NCBI RefSeq assembly: GCF_963677945.1
Contig: NZ_OY782578.1
Location: 3,997,258 to 4,061,257, forward strand
Reading direction: 5' to 3'
DNA: 64,000 bases
Origin: an uncultured Bacteroides sp.
GTDB lineage: Bacteria; Bacteroidota; Bacteroidia; Bacteroidales; Bacteroidaceae
Part shown: one piece after another, positions 18,001 to 25,092 of the stretch
How the letters are laid out: each line of letters opens with the position of its first letter
How positions within the stretch are numbered: position 1 is the first letter of the stretch
Made by a program: the position numbers and the translations under genes
Notes under the pieces: model-generated
What the model was told of the DNA's origin: nothing
Seen by the model: only the letters and a program-made list of their open reading frames with translations
Databases searched by the model: none

Positions 18001-18109
18001 TATTGTAGTTGTGGGAGGATTACTCTTCGCACTGATTCTTACATTATTTGTAATTCCGGTTACCTATATAGCAATATCAAGTAACAGTAAATTTAAAAAC
18101 CAATCATGA
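15053..18109 (+). CDS. RND-family multidrug efflux transporter (AcrB/HAE1-like)
   Basis: A 1018-aa inner-membrane proton-driven pump. The family start is ISDIALKRPVGSIVLSLIII, followed by a large periplasmic porter domain (RLYPSIDPPIITVQTSYVGA). The TM4 aspartate pair is in GLVVDDGIVVTENIFKRIEK. The second half repeats the layout, with TM8-12 near the end (LILALLLIYLILAAQFESF, EIGMILLIGIVTKNGILIVE). Length is normal for HAE1-type drug or detergent exporters rather than heavy-metal pumps. Its stop overlaps the start of the TolC gene by 4 bp (ATGA), indicating translational coupling. Substrate is unknown. Confidence 0.97.
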   Translation: MLISDIALKRPVGSIVLSLIIILMGVVGFNFLGVRLYPSIDPPIITVQTSYVGANSEIIESQITEPLEKSINGIEGVKSISSRSSIGTSNITVEFDLGTDLEKAANDVRDKVSQATSRLPQDIDSQPTVTKADADSDPIIMLTAQSTTMNAIELSDYAENVLQEKLQTIPGVSSVSLFGQQRPAMRLWLNPEKMAAYSITAADVDNALGKENVEMPGGKIRGNATELIVKTRGRLTTEDDFNNLIIKQSDNQVVRLRDVGEAVLGPQNDESGSRVNGITGVTLNLIPLPGANDIQIADEFYKRLDQIKQNLPKGMELSIARDKSVFVRQSVNDVIETLAIAIILVVVIIFLFFRNWIIALRPLLDIPVSLIGTFFIMYIMGYSINVLTLLGIVLATGLVVDDGIVVTENIFKRIEKGKNKWEAAFEGTREIFFAVVSTSLTLAIVFIPIVFLEGFTGRLFREFGIVVASAVLISALVSLTLTPVLNVLLGGSSSHHSKFYVASEPFFVGMENGYRRLLSYFISNKWVAFSILGFCIIVILSVSKILKSELAPLEDHSFIRTAITAPEGSEYNATQKIIDNIARINMDSVPGSEYVLARYGGGNSGSSNAGFVMTFLADPTKRKASQQDVYDKLSKIYSKIPDARVIPSQEPTISTSTSRGLPVQFVIQNLDFEKIRKVLPKFLDEAQNSSVFSNVDVDLKFNKPELNVTVDRLKANTLGVNEKDVSSALNLAYSGGRYGYFLKNNKQYYIIGQVAKEDRNVPANISSMYVRSQSGEMIQLDNLVKIKETSNPPILYHFNRYKSATVSANLAKGKALGEGIEEMQRIANKLLDASFTTALSGSSRDFEESSSNISFALILALLLIYLILAAQFESFRDPFIIMLTVPMAIAGAMLSLWICGQTINIFSEIGMILLIGIVTKNGILIVEFANQKRMAGMTKRVAAFEGASARLRPIVMTSLATIFGSLPIALALGSGAESRVSLGIVVVGGLLFALILTLFVIPVTYIAISSNSKFKNQS

Positions 18110-19398
18110 GAGCTATACATCTGTTCCTTTTATTGATGCTATCTGTTGCAACTCAGGCACAAAACGTGCTGAGTCTGGACCAGGCAGTGAACACTGCACT
18201 GAAGAACAATTTCGATATATTAGTGGCACGCAACGATGCTGATATTGCCCGTATAAACAATACCCGAGGCAATGCAGGCATGTTACCAACCGTAAATCTG
18301 AACGGATCGGGAGAATACAGTCTGAATAACATCAATCAGAAAAGCTCATCGGGCACAATAACCAAATATTCTTCTCAATCGTCTACAACACTGGGGGCAA
18401 ATGCACAACTCTCCTGGACTTTGTACGATGGAGGAAAGATGTTTGTTACCAAAAACAAGCTGAACGAGATTCAGGCTCTTGGCGAACTTCAGTTTCAGAC
18501 AAAGGTGCTGGAAACCATGTATAATGTAATTGCCGCTTACTACGATATTGTCCGACAAAAGCAACAATTAGTTTCCATCAACGAAGCAATAAGGTACAAC
18601 AAAGAGCGGGTTATCATAGCCGAAACGGGATTTAATGCCGGTACACTGGTAAAGACCGATTTACTTCAGGCAAAGATCGATTTAAACGTGGAGAAAGAGA
18701 AGGCCATCAGTCAGCAATACATCATCAGTGAAGCTATCAAGGCACTAAACAACTTATTGGGACAAGATCCGGTCACTACATTCGAAGTATCCGAATCTAT
18801 TCCGCAGAACTACACACCCAATAAAGAAGAACTGCTGGATAAGCTCAATTCATCAAACAGTAACATTCTATCCTTCAAAAAGCAGATAGATATAGCTAGG
18901 TTGGCATTGAAAGAAAATCAAAAGGGCTACTCTCCTACCTTTAAGCTAAACGGAGGATATTACTTGTCGAACACTTCAAATTCGGAAGGATCCAGCTTAA
19001 GAAACCGAGTATTCGGTCCGCAGATAGGAGGAACACTTTCTATCCCGCTTTTCAATGGCGGAGAAACCAAACGAAAAATCTCGGTTGCAAGAAAAGAACT
19101 TGAATCTGCAGAATACGATCTGGAGAATACAAAACTACAGATGAACACCGAATTACTAAACACCCTGACCGATTTCGAGAGTCAGCAACAACTTCTCCAG
19201 ATTGAAAAAGATAACAATCAACTGGCAAAGGAAAATATCGAGATAAGCATTGAGCGCCTTCGTCTGGGACAAACTACATCACTTGAGGTTCATCAGGCAC
19301 AGGAAAGCTATGTGCAATCATCGACCCGCCTTATCAATTTTGAGTACAACCTTAAAATTGCAGAAACAAGGTTAAAGCAGTTGATGAGTACATTATAG
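18106..19398 (+). CDS. TolC-family outer-membrane efflux channel
   Basis: A 430-aa outer-membrane factor. The signal peptide is MRAIHLFLLLMLSVATQAQ. The two TolC repeats begin at LSLDQAVNTALKNNFDILVA and again after about residue 235, each with long coiled-coil helices (KQQLVSINEAIRYNKERVII; ISIERLRLGQTTSLEVHQAQ). It provides the exit duct for the adaptor and pump encoded immediately upstream, overlapping the pump gene by 4 bp. It is the last gene of the operon; the downstream region is gene-free to 20031. Confidence 0.95.
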   Translation: MRAIHLFLLLMLSVATQAQNVLSLDQAVNTALKNNFDILVARNDADIARINNTRGNAGMLPTVNLNGSGEYSLNNINQKSSSGTITKYSSQSSTTLGANAQLSWTLYDGGKMFVTKNKLNEIQALGELQFQTKVLETMYNVIAAYYDIVRQKQQLVSINEAIRYNKERVIIAETGFNAGTLVKTDLLQAKIDLNVEKEKAISQQYIISEAIKALNNLLGQDPVTTFEVSESIPQNYTPNKEELLDKLNSSNSNILSFKKQIDIARLALKENQKGYSPTFKLNGGYYLSNTSNSEGSSLRNRVFGPQIGGTLSIPLFNGGETKRKISVARKELESAEYDLENTKLQMNTELLNTLTDFESQQQLLQIEKDNNQLAKENIEISIERLRLGQTTSLEVHQAQESYVQSSTRLINFEYNLKIAETRLKQLMSTL

Positions 19399-19411
19399 AA
19401 AGAGGGTTTAT

Positions 19412-19564
19412 TTCTATCTGATTTCTGCTGATTCATGAACCATGGAGATTAATCATACCATTAATCATGAGCTAATTCTATCTGATTTCTTTTGATTCGG
19501 GCACAAACGAAAAGTAAAGTGCGTGGAGAGTAAAGCTCTATTTATATCAAGTTTCTTCTGATTA
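19412..19564. repeat. Three imperfect tandem copies of a 23-bp sequence, about 64 bp apart
   Basis: TTCTATCTGATTTCTGCTGATTC (19412-19434, written here only as the reference copy in abbreviated comparison) recurs at 19476-19498 with two changes and as a diverged copy at 19541-19564 (shared core: TTTCTtCTGATT). The period is about 64-65 bp and the spacers are unrelated. Function unknown; it could be duplicated intergenic sequence. It lies directly after the TolC stop codon. Confidence 0.5.
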
Positions 19565-19688
19565 TTGAAAAGTCATGAGAAACCAGATGTTTTTATTGAG
19601 CCAGAAAAACCATCTTTCTGTAGCAAGATTATCAGATTCCTTAAAAGAAGAGCGAGGATTATTATAATAAAGAAGGCCATTTATAGTA

Positions 19689-19724
19689 GATAACCTGATA
19701 TGTTAGCATAAACTAAAGGTTATC
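19689..19724 (+). terminator. Hairpin, possible weak terminator
   Basis: GATAACCT (19689-19696) and AGGTTATC (19717-19724) form a perfect 8-bp stem with a 20-nt loop, followed by TTTCC. It is 290 bp after the efflux operon, so it may only be a repeat-associated hairpin. Confidence 0.3.
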
Positions 19725-19732
19725 TTTCCTCA

Positions 19733-19790
19733 AACATGTACATGTTCGCTTCCAATCTTGTACATGTTCATCTCCGAACATGTACATGTT
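19733..19790. repeat. Three TGTACA-centred palindromes phased by two helical turns
   Basis: AACATGTACATGTT occurs perfectly at 19733-19746 and 19777-19790. A partial copy, CTTGTACATGTTC, lies at 19757-19769. The centres are at 19740.5, 19761.5 and 19783.5, that is 21 and 22 bp apart, which places all three on one face of the DNA. This resembles an operator array for a dimeric DNA-binding protein, yet it sits between the 3' ends of two convergent operons, where no promoter is expected. Apart from the repeats and the hairpin, 19399-20031 shows no gene. Confidence 0.75.
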
Positions 19791-20031
19791 TGCCGAAACC
19801 ATTAACCAATAAAACATATTTATTGACCGTATGTTTATTAACCAAATGCCAATTAACGACTATCCTTCCTAAACCTTGTATTTAAATGATTCCAGTTGAC
19901 TACTACTATTCCTAAGTCTATAATAAATTGACTGATAATTTCTTAACTCTGATACGAGTTGTCTTTCTATATCAGCAAACTGATGAACAATGACTTTAGT
20001 AATGAGGTTCGCCCTTAATTGCTTCCTACAG

Positions 20032-21324
20032 TTACGCCGATTTCCTTAAATTTATATGAGCCAGATCTTTTCCTTTCTCCCTTACCAGACGAACTATTTT
20101 AGGACTGCCTACAATTTGTGATGTGTAGATACCGGTATGACCGGAAAAGAGATATGCAACAAAACAAGCCGTACCTAAGTAAACAGCATTTCCTGCTCCG
20201 AAAAGTTCTATTCCCATTAATGTACAGGCAATAGGTGTGTTTGTTGCTCCGGCAAAAACGGCTACAAATCCCATTCCTGCAAGCAGAGCCATAGGCAACG
20301 GCAGAACAAAAGCCAGTGCATTACCCAATGTTGCACCAACAAAAAAGAGTGGTGTAACCTCGCCTCCTTTAAATCCGGCACCGATAGTAAAGGTAGTAAA
20401 TAGCAACTTGAGAATAAAGTCGTAAGGCATTCCGCTTTCATTGAACGAGCTTACCAAAGTGGGAATTCCTAGTCCAATATACCTGGTTGTTCCTAAAAGA
20501 TATACGGCAAGCGCTATTACAATTCCTCCCACAAACGGACGCAGAGGTGGGTATGATATCCTTGACTTAAACAGTTTGCCCCAGAATGTGATTGAACGGG
20601 AAAAAAGCATGGCTACCAAACCAAAAAAAATTCCGGCAGCAACAGCACATAATACATAAACCGGATTTACTTCCGTAATAGAAGAGATAACATAATGTGT
20701 GTGGTGAGCTCCCCATACATGACATATATAGTTGGAAAACACTGCAGCAAAAAGACTTGGCAATAATGCTTCGTAGCGCATTCTTCCTAAAACCATAACC
20801 TCGAGCGCAAATATAGCTCCGGCCAGTGGTGTTCCAAAAACAGACGAGAATCCGGCACTTACTCCCATTACAAGCACAATTTTTCTGTCACGGGGCTTCA
20901 GCTTAAAGATTCTTGTAAACTGATCGGCAAAGGCTCCTCCCATCTGAACTGCTGTTCCCTCACGTCCGGCCGATCCTCCGAACAGATGGGTTATTATTGT
21001 GCCAAAGACTACTAAAGGAGCCATTCTTAATGAAATAATCTGTTTTGGACTATGAAACTCCTCGAGCAACAGATTGTTTCCTTTTACTACACTATTTCCC
21101 CAGTAATGATATGATAAACCTATGATGAGTCCGCCAACAGGCAACAAGGCTATCATCCACAGGTGACTTTCACGCCAATCGGTAGCCCAGCTTAGAGCGT
21201 TGAGAAAGAAAGCGGATGCTGTTCCTACAACAAGACTAATTAAGAAGCTAATAAGCAACCAACGAAACAAGTAAACGAAATAGTAAGATTGATGAGGCAG
21301 AATTCTTTTTGATAATAAAACCAT
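20032..21324 (-). CDS. CLC-family fluoride/proton antiporter (CLC-F type)
   Basis: A 430-aa polytopic membrane protein of the CLC fold. The gating-glutamate motif is GSAGREGTAVQMGG (residues 117-130, Glu122). The usual G-S-G-I-P selectivity segment is replaced by KGNNLLLEEF, and the later segment is GFKGGEVTPLFFVGATLG. Loss of the chloride-coordinating serine motif together with GREGTAVQMG is characteristic of the fluoride-specific CLC-F branch, which expels F- in exchange for protons. The strongest support is the fluoride riboswitch directly upstream in the leader. It is a single-gene transcription unit, convergent with the efflux operon. The function, fluoride resistance, is an inference from the riboswitch and motif. 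Confidence 0.92.
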   Translation of the reverse strand: MVLLSKRILPHQSYYFVYLFRWLLISFLISLVVGTASAFFLNALSWATDWRESHLWMIALLPVGGLIIGLSYHYWGNSVVKGNNLLLEEFHSPKQIISLRMAPLVVFGTIITHLFGGSAGREGTAVQMGGAFADQFTRIFKLKPRDRKIVLVMGVSAGFSSVFGTPLAGAIFALEVMVLGRMRYEALLPSLFAAVFSNYICHVWGAHHTHYVISSITEVNPVYVLCAVAAGIFFGLVAMLFSRSITFWGKLFKSRISYPPLRPFVGGIVIALAVYLLGTTRYIGLGIPTLVSSFNESGMPYDFILKLLFTTFTIGAGFKGGEVTPLFFVGATLGNALAFVLPLPMALLAGMGFVAVFAGATNTPIACTLMGIELFGAGNAVYLGTACFVAYLFSGHTGIYTSQIVGSPKIVRLVREKGKDLAHINLRKSA

Positions 21325-21404
21325 AATGCTAAGTTTGTAACCTGAAATTATTTAATTAAGCCGGAAGGATAATGCATACCTTACCCATCAGACTTTTGTC
21401 TTTA

Positions 21405-21454
21405 AGTAGGTATCATCAGCTCAATTGAGCGGTTTAGGGCAGATGCCATTGCCA
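21405..21454 (-). promoter_or_regulatory. Fluoride riboswitch (crcB-type RNA motif)
   Basis: Read on the minus strand from 21454, the leader contains GGCAAUGGCAUCUGCC (helix with an AUGGCAUC loop), then UAAAC, then the small hairpin GCUC-AAUU-GAGC, then UGAUGAUACCUACU. This order (GGC-AUGG-loop-GCC, UAAAC, short hairpin, UrAUG-CCUAC) matches the fluoride aptamer. Loop bases GG-AU can pair with AU-CC of the 3' part, one C-A mismatch aside, to form the pseudoknot. It starts a few bases after the predicted transcription start and sits 80 bp upstream of the CLC-F gene. A second GGUAU (21380-21376) could compete for AUACC as the switching element. Confidence 0.93.
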
Positions 21455-21464
21455 AAACAGGCCG

Positions 21465-21496
21465 CAAAGGTAAGTATTATATTTAATTATACCAAG
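21465..21496 (-). promoter_or_regulatory. Promoter of the fluoride riboswitch/CLC-F unit
   Basis: Minus-strand CTTG (21496-21493), 20 bp, TACCTTTG (21472-21465), an exact -7 box with a one-mismatch -33 box. The predicted start is about 21458, immediately before the aptamer. The 369-bp divergent gap to the hemerythrin gene is otherwise filled by the leader and the other promoter. Confidence 0.7.
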
Positions 21497-21590
21497 AGTG
21501 ATAACGATCGTATTCTGAATAAGTTATTGCTTTATTTGCATAAAACATTCGGTAAAATATAGCTCATGCTTCAAAAAAAGAGCAATAAAA

Positions 21591-21621
21591 TTTGAAAATT
21601 AGGATTTTTTATTTATATTTG
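21591..21621 (+). promoter_or_regulatory. Promoter of the bacteriohemerythrin gene
   Basis: TTTG (21591-21594), exactly 19 bp, TATATTTG (21614-21621): a perfect Bacteroidota vegetative promoter. Predicted leader about 65 nt. Confidence 0.75.
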
Positions 21622-21693
21622 GGAAAACGGATCCGGTAATAGATAGCTTTCAAAGCTGTTAAGCACATTAAACGACACTATAATATTACCAAA

Positions 21694-22149
21694 ATGAACA
21701 CAACTATAAGAACAGAAAAAATGAATCACAATTGGGATGATTCATTGTTACTTGGCATTGAGACTATTGACAAGCAACATAAATCGTTTTTTACTTTACT
21801 GAATGAGATTATTTCGTTAAGTGAAAATAATGACAATGAGGACAAGGTGCTGGATTTATTGAATGAACTTGAAATGCATGCCGAATGCCATTTCAATACA
21901 GAAGAAGCGTTAATGCGTGAGGCAAGTTCGCCAAACTTGGAGGAGCATATTAATCAGCATAATTTATTCCAGAGAAAAACTAAGGATTTTATGGTTGTTT
22001 ATAGCTATGGAAATAAGGTATTGATAAACAAAATTATAGCATTCATGAAGCAGTGGCTTATAACTCACATAAGAGAATATGATGCTGATTATGCAAAATG
22101 CGTTAAAACATATTATGCTCAAAAAACAATGTTCAGTCATAAAGAATAA
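21694..22149 (+). CDS. Bacteriohemerythrin (single-domain oxygen-binding di-iron protein)
   Basis: A 151-aa cytoplasmic protein of the hemerythrin family, which binds O2 reversibly at a di-iron centre and is proposed to act in oxygen sensing, storage or detoxification. All seven iron ligands can be placed: His29 (TIDKQHK), His66 and Glu70 (HFNTEE), His85 and His89 (HINQH), His125 and Asp130 (HIREYD). The start of the fold is WDDSLLLGIETID. Length is typical of stand-alone bacterial hemerythrins. It has its own promoter and a hairpin follows the stop; it shows no operon link to the phosphoesterase locus downstream. In an anaerobe a role in microaerobic tolerance is plausible. Confidence 0.94.
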   Translation: MNTTIRTEKMNHNWDDSLLLGIETIDKQHKSFFTLLNEIISLSENNDNEDKVLDLLNELEMHAECHFNTEEALMREASSPNLEEHINQHNLFQRKTKDFMVVYSYGNKVLINKIIAFMKQWLITHIREYDADYAKCVKTYYAQKTMFSHKE

Positions 22150-22164
22150 CTTTTTATAAAATGG

Positions 22165-22199
22165 AATGAGCACATGGGAAAAACTCCTATGCGCTCATT
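22165..22199. terminator. Hairpin between the hemerythrin and PHP phosphodiesterase genes
   Basis: AATGAGC (22165-22171) pairs with GCTCATT (22193-22199), with further imperfect pairing inside (CATGGG/CCTATG). It lies between convergent genes. No strong T-run follows on the plus strand, so termination efficiency is uncertain. Confidence 0.5.
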
Positions 22200-22286
22200 C
22201 GCCGTCAAAATAAAAAAGCAGATTTATTTAGCCATATTTTTTAAAATATAGTCAGACCAAATATATTGTTACAATTTTCATCCTTT

Positions 22287-23390
22287 TTATTTAGCCATAA
22301 CTTTGTAAGTGTAGCTTAAACCGTGATTGGGTTCAACAACAAGGTTGGTTATCTCAAAGTTTACATTTCCTTCCTTTGTACCATTCTCCAGCTTCACGCT
22401 TACTGTTTCAGTAGTATTAGGCTTTATGGTATAGTCACGGAAATAAACCACGTCCGGATTGTGTTCTGTTTTTAATAACTCAAATGTTAGATCGGATTTA
22501 TTCTTGAAGGTAATCTTTATGTTTTTACCGCTTTTAACCACATTCGTTACTTCAATTGCATTTTCGAACAATGCTTTCAGGTATTTACGTTCACCAATAA
22601 TTTTATTTCCAGCATATACAGCAGTACGTCTGTTGAGCAATGCGTCGCGAATACCCTCAATACTACGTTCTTTGGCAAAGACAAAAGTCATGGTGCGATG
22701 TTCCCCTTTGGCAAAGTCATATTCATTATTGATAGGTACATGAATATCTGAATTGCCAAGCATGGTCAACTTCTTATCAAGTGCCCACTGGAGTGCTTCG
22801 GGATAATACTCTTTTCCGTTGGCAACTTCTATCCCGTTCATGCAACCGGCATTGTAGAGTTCGGTATGCTCGGGCCACCATTTAGTAGAATCGGGTTGTT
22901 GGGAAGCCCATCCCGGATGGTTCCAGAATATAAAAGCGTTCTGTGCCTTGGCTGCCTTGAAAGCATCCCGCCAATCTTTTTTATCCAGAGAATCATTGTT
23001 GGCAAGAAAGATAGCATTGAAGTGTCCCGGGGGCATGGAACGGGTGATTTCGCTCCCGCGAATAACTAGCACATCTGCTTCCTTGGTTGCCTGTTCGGCT
23101 ATTTCGAACGAGCGACCAAGCTTAGCATCTATATCCTTTTTATGAGGACGATACTCAATGTGGTCTGTAATGGCAATGGCATCGAGTCCTTCGAGATAAG
23201 CTTCACCCACACGGACAGATGGCCATACCAGCCCGTCGGAAAAGACGGTGTGAATATGAAAATCACATTTCAGTGTTTTATAGCCCTCTATATCGGGCAC
23301 TTTAAGTTCGTGGCGCTCTTGTGCAGCCAAATTCATAAAAAATGACTGTGTCAGCACAATCATTCCGAAGAGTAATGTTTTTTGTTTCAT
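22287..23390 (-). CDS. Secreted PHP-domain phosphodiesterase (Sb-PDE-like)
   Basis: A 367-aa exported protein with a signal peptide (LFGMIVLTQSFFMNLAAQ). The PHP metal-binding motifs are in order: DFHIHTVFSDG (H-x-H), AITDHIEYRPH, GSEIT, WNHPGW and GNSDIHVP. The C-terminal third is a beta-rich domain (NVVKSGKNIKITFKNKS). PHP proteins hydrolyse phosphoesters with two or three metal ions; this secreted group is commonly annotated as Sb-PDE-type phosphodiesterase. It follows the calcineurin-type phosphoesterase gene after about 200 bp that contain a hairpin, so it could be co-transcribed or separate. With its neighbours it probably releases phosphate or alcohol from imported organophosphates in the periplasm. 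Specific substrate unknown. Confidence 0.85.
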   Translation of the reverse strand: MKQKTLLFGMIVLTQSFFMNLAAQERHELKVPDIEGYKTLKCDFHIHTVFSDGLVWPSVRVGEAYLEGLDAIAITDHIEYRPHKKDIDAKLGRSFEIAEQATKEADVLVIRGSEITRSMPPGHFNAIFLANNDSLDKKDWRDAFKAAKAQNAFIFWNHPGWASQQPDSTKWWPEHTELYNAGCMNGIEVANGKEYYPEALQWALDKKLTMLGNSDIHVPINNEYDFAKGEHRTMTFVFAKERSIEGIRDALLNRRTAVYAGNKIIGERKYLKALFENAIEVTNVVKSGKNIKITFKNKSDLTFELLKTEHNPDVVYFRDYTIKPNTTETVSVKLENGTKEGNVNFEITNLVVEPNHGLSYTYKVMAK

Positions 23391-23456
23391 GAGATGTATA
23401 TTATATCTGATTTAAACTGCTAGCATACTTGAAGTAAAAATGAAAGCTACATTTTT

Positions 23457-23498
23457 ACGCTCATAATTCATCAATATGATTCAAAAACAAATGAGCGT
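23457..23498. repeat. Inverted repeat upstream of the PHP gene
   Basis: ACGCTCAT (23457-23464) and ATGAGCGT (23491-23498) form a perfect 8-bp stem in the 197-bp gap between the two phosphoesterase genes. No T-run follows on either strand, so a leader structure or protein site is more likely than a terminator. Confidence 0.4.
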
Positions 23499-23587
23499 GT
23501 AAGTTAAGAATTTTAATAAAATAAAAGCGTTAAATGCGCATCATTTTTACTATTAAGTTGCTGAAAATAAACATTGTGTCTTTATAG

Positions 23588-25066
23588 TCAGATTGATACG
23601 TTTTCTGTGTAAACCTCACCGAAACGATTAGTGACTTCTATGGTTATGCTTTTTGTTCCGACCGATGGAGTTGCCCGAAACAAATGCAGAGTGCGGTAAC
23701 CGGAAGCTTCCCCTTTCATGGTTATATAATCCTGATCTTCGTCCTGGAATTGTTCCATAGTACCTTTCAATACTCCGTCTTCGTACCATTTCACCTGACA
23801 GCGGGTATCCCAGTCCCAGTAATTAACCACCAGATAGCCGGGCTGTGTTGCAAACTCTCCGGGTTTGTAAACACGAAACTGATAATTAAGATTGCTACCT
23901 GTAGCTTTATAGTGCCACTTTACATCGTCTCCTTTAACATCGACTACAAGAAAGCCATTTGGCGAACCGTCTTTATTCACCTCTCCAGCCCACCAGGCAC
24001 CACATGCAGCTCCTATATTGTGTTCGTAAATGGTAGAAGTTACTTCTTCATTCTCATAAAAATGAGTGTGTCCTGCAAAGATGTGTACACGATAATCTTT
24101 TAGAATCTTCATCAACTGAGCAGCATTACTGATATTTCCCGAACCGTCTGTACTACGATTAGAAGTTGGAGCATGAAGATTCAGAAAAACCAATGAACCG
24201 GATTTTACGTAACTAAGATCTTTCTTCAGCCACTCCAATTGTTCGGTCGAGAATTTCGTTGTGTACTCTTTATTCTTGAAATAATCAATGGACTTCATGG
24301 TAACCACATGCACATTACCAATATTGAAGGAATAATCTGTAGGGCCAAAAAAGGATTCATAGGTCTTCTCAGCATAATTAACCGATGCATCGGTAGTGTT
24401 GTGGCGATCGTTATAATTCAGATCGAAATCGTGATTACCAATGGTATGAAATATAGTGAATCCAAGGTTAGAAACTGTAGCTTTATATAGTGGAAACAAT
24501 CCCATGGCATCCCATACGTTGTCGCCCAATGTCATGCCTATAATCTCTTTATCTGAATGCAGGGTTGCATAGTTTTTTAAATCGACTATCGTTTCTTCAC
24601 TGAAACGACCGAGTTGTGTGGTATTCTTTACTTGCGGATCGGAAATAGCCAGGTAAGTAAACTCGCTAAGTGGTGCTGTGCGTTCCCGGAGTGTAAAGTT
24701 ACATTGGTTAACCTTCTTATCACTGCTCAGCTTTGCATAGTATCCGCTTGCTATACCGCTTGTGGATGGCAACTGATAATCTGCCGGAACAGAGATAGTA
24801 ACGAACGAGCTTTGCTGCAAGTTAGTGGGAAGATAATAAACTCCTTTATCATTAGTTAATGTAAAATTTGAACCATCGTTCACTACTACACCTTCAATTG
24901 GTTTATCGCTTGCATCAGTCACTACGCCTTTAACATTCATACCGGCCTTATCGGCAATGTCGTCTCCCATTGGGCTGTCAGAACCGCCAGCGGCCTGACA
25001 GCTTACAAATGGAATAACAAACACTAATAAAACATTGAAGATGATATCTCTAAATAATCTATTCAT
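23588..25066 (-). CDS. Calcineurin-like metallophosphoesterase lipoprotein with N- and C-terminal accessory domains
   Basis: A 492-aa exported enzyme. A lipobox-like FVSC near residue 23 suggests a lipoprotein. A carboxypeptidase-regulatory-like domain (VKGVVTDASDKPIEGVVVND) precedes the catalytic core, whose dimetal motifs are in order: SDPQVKN, TLGDNVWD, IGNHDFD, LHAPTS and FAGHTHFY. A beta-rich C-terminal domain (VKWYEDGVLKGTMEQF, TLHLFRATPS) completes the MetallophosN-core-MetallophosC layout. The family hydrolyses phosphomono- or diesters. It lies 26 bp after the small unknown secreted protein, in the same operon, whose promoter carries a Pho-box-like element. Likely role: phosphate scavenging from organic esters. 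Confidence 0.9.
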   Translation of the reverse strand: MNRLFRDIIFNVLLVFVIPFVSCQAAGGSDSPMGDDIADKAGMNVKGVVTDASDKPIEGVVVNDGSNFTLTNDKGVYYLPTNLQQSSFVTISVPADYQLPSTSGIASGYYAKLSSDKKVNQCNFTLRERTAPLSEFTYLAISDPQVKNTTQLGRFSEETIVDLKNYATLHSDKEIIGMTLGDNVWDAMGLFPLYKATVSNLGFTIFHTIGNHDFDLNYNDRHNTTDASVNYAEKTYESFFGPTDYSFNIGNVHVVTMKSIDYFKNKEYTTKFSTEQLEWLKKDLSYVKSGSLVFLNLHAPTSNRSTDGSGNISNAAQLMKILKDYRVHIFAGHTHFYENEEVTSTIYEHNIGAACGAWWAGEVNKDGSPNGFLVVDVKGDDVKWHYKATGSNLNYQFRVYKPGEFATQPGYLVVNYWDWDTRCQVKWYEDGVLKGTMEQFQDEDQDYITMKGEASGYRTLHLFRATPSVGTKSITIEVTNRFGEVYTENVSI

Positions 25067-25092
25067 TTTATCGAAAATCTTTTATTCGTTCA

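Noticed and set aside
19412-19790. Possible CRISPR array
   Set aside because: The repeats are few, diverged, of two unrelated kinds and partly palindromic at 21-22 bp spacing. There are no cas genes and no uniform spacers.
20032-21324. Ordinary chloride channel call for the CLC gene
   Set aside because: The G-S-G-I-P chloride motif is missing and a fluoride aptamer precedes the gene, so the fluoride antiporter branch is the better reading.
22287-23390. PHP protein as histidinol phosphatase or DNA polymerase X/III exonuclease domain
   Set aside because: It has a signal peptide and a secreted C-terminal beta domain and sits with another phosphoesterase, so cytosolic PHP roles do not fit.
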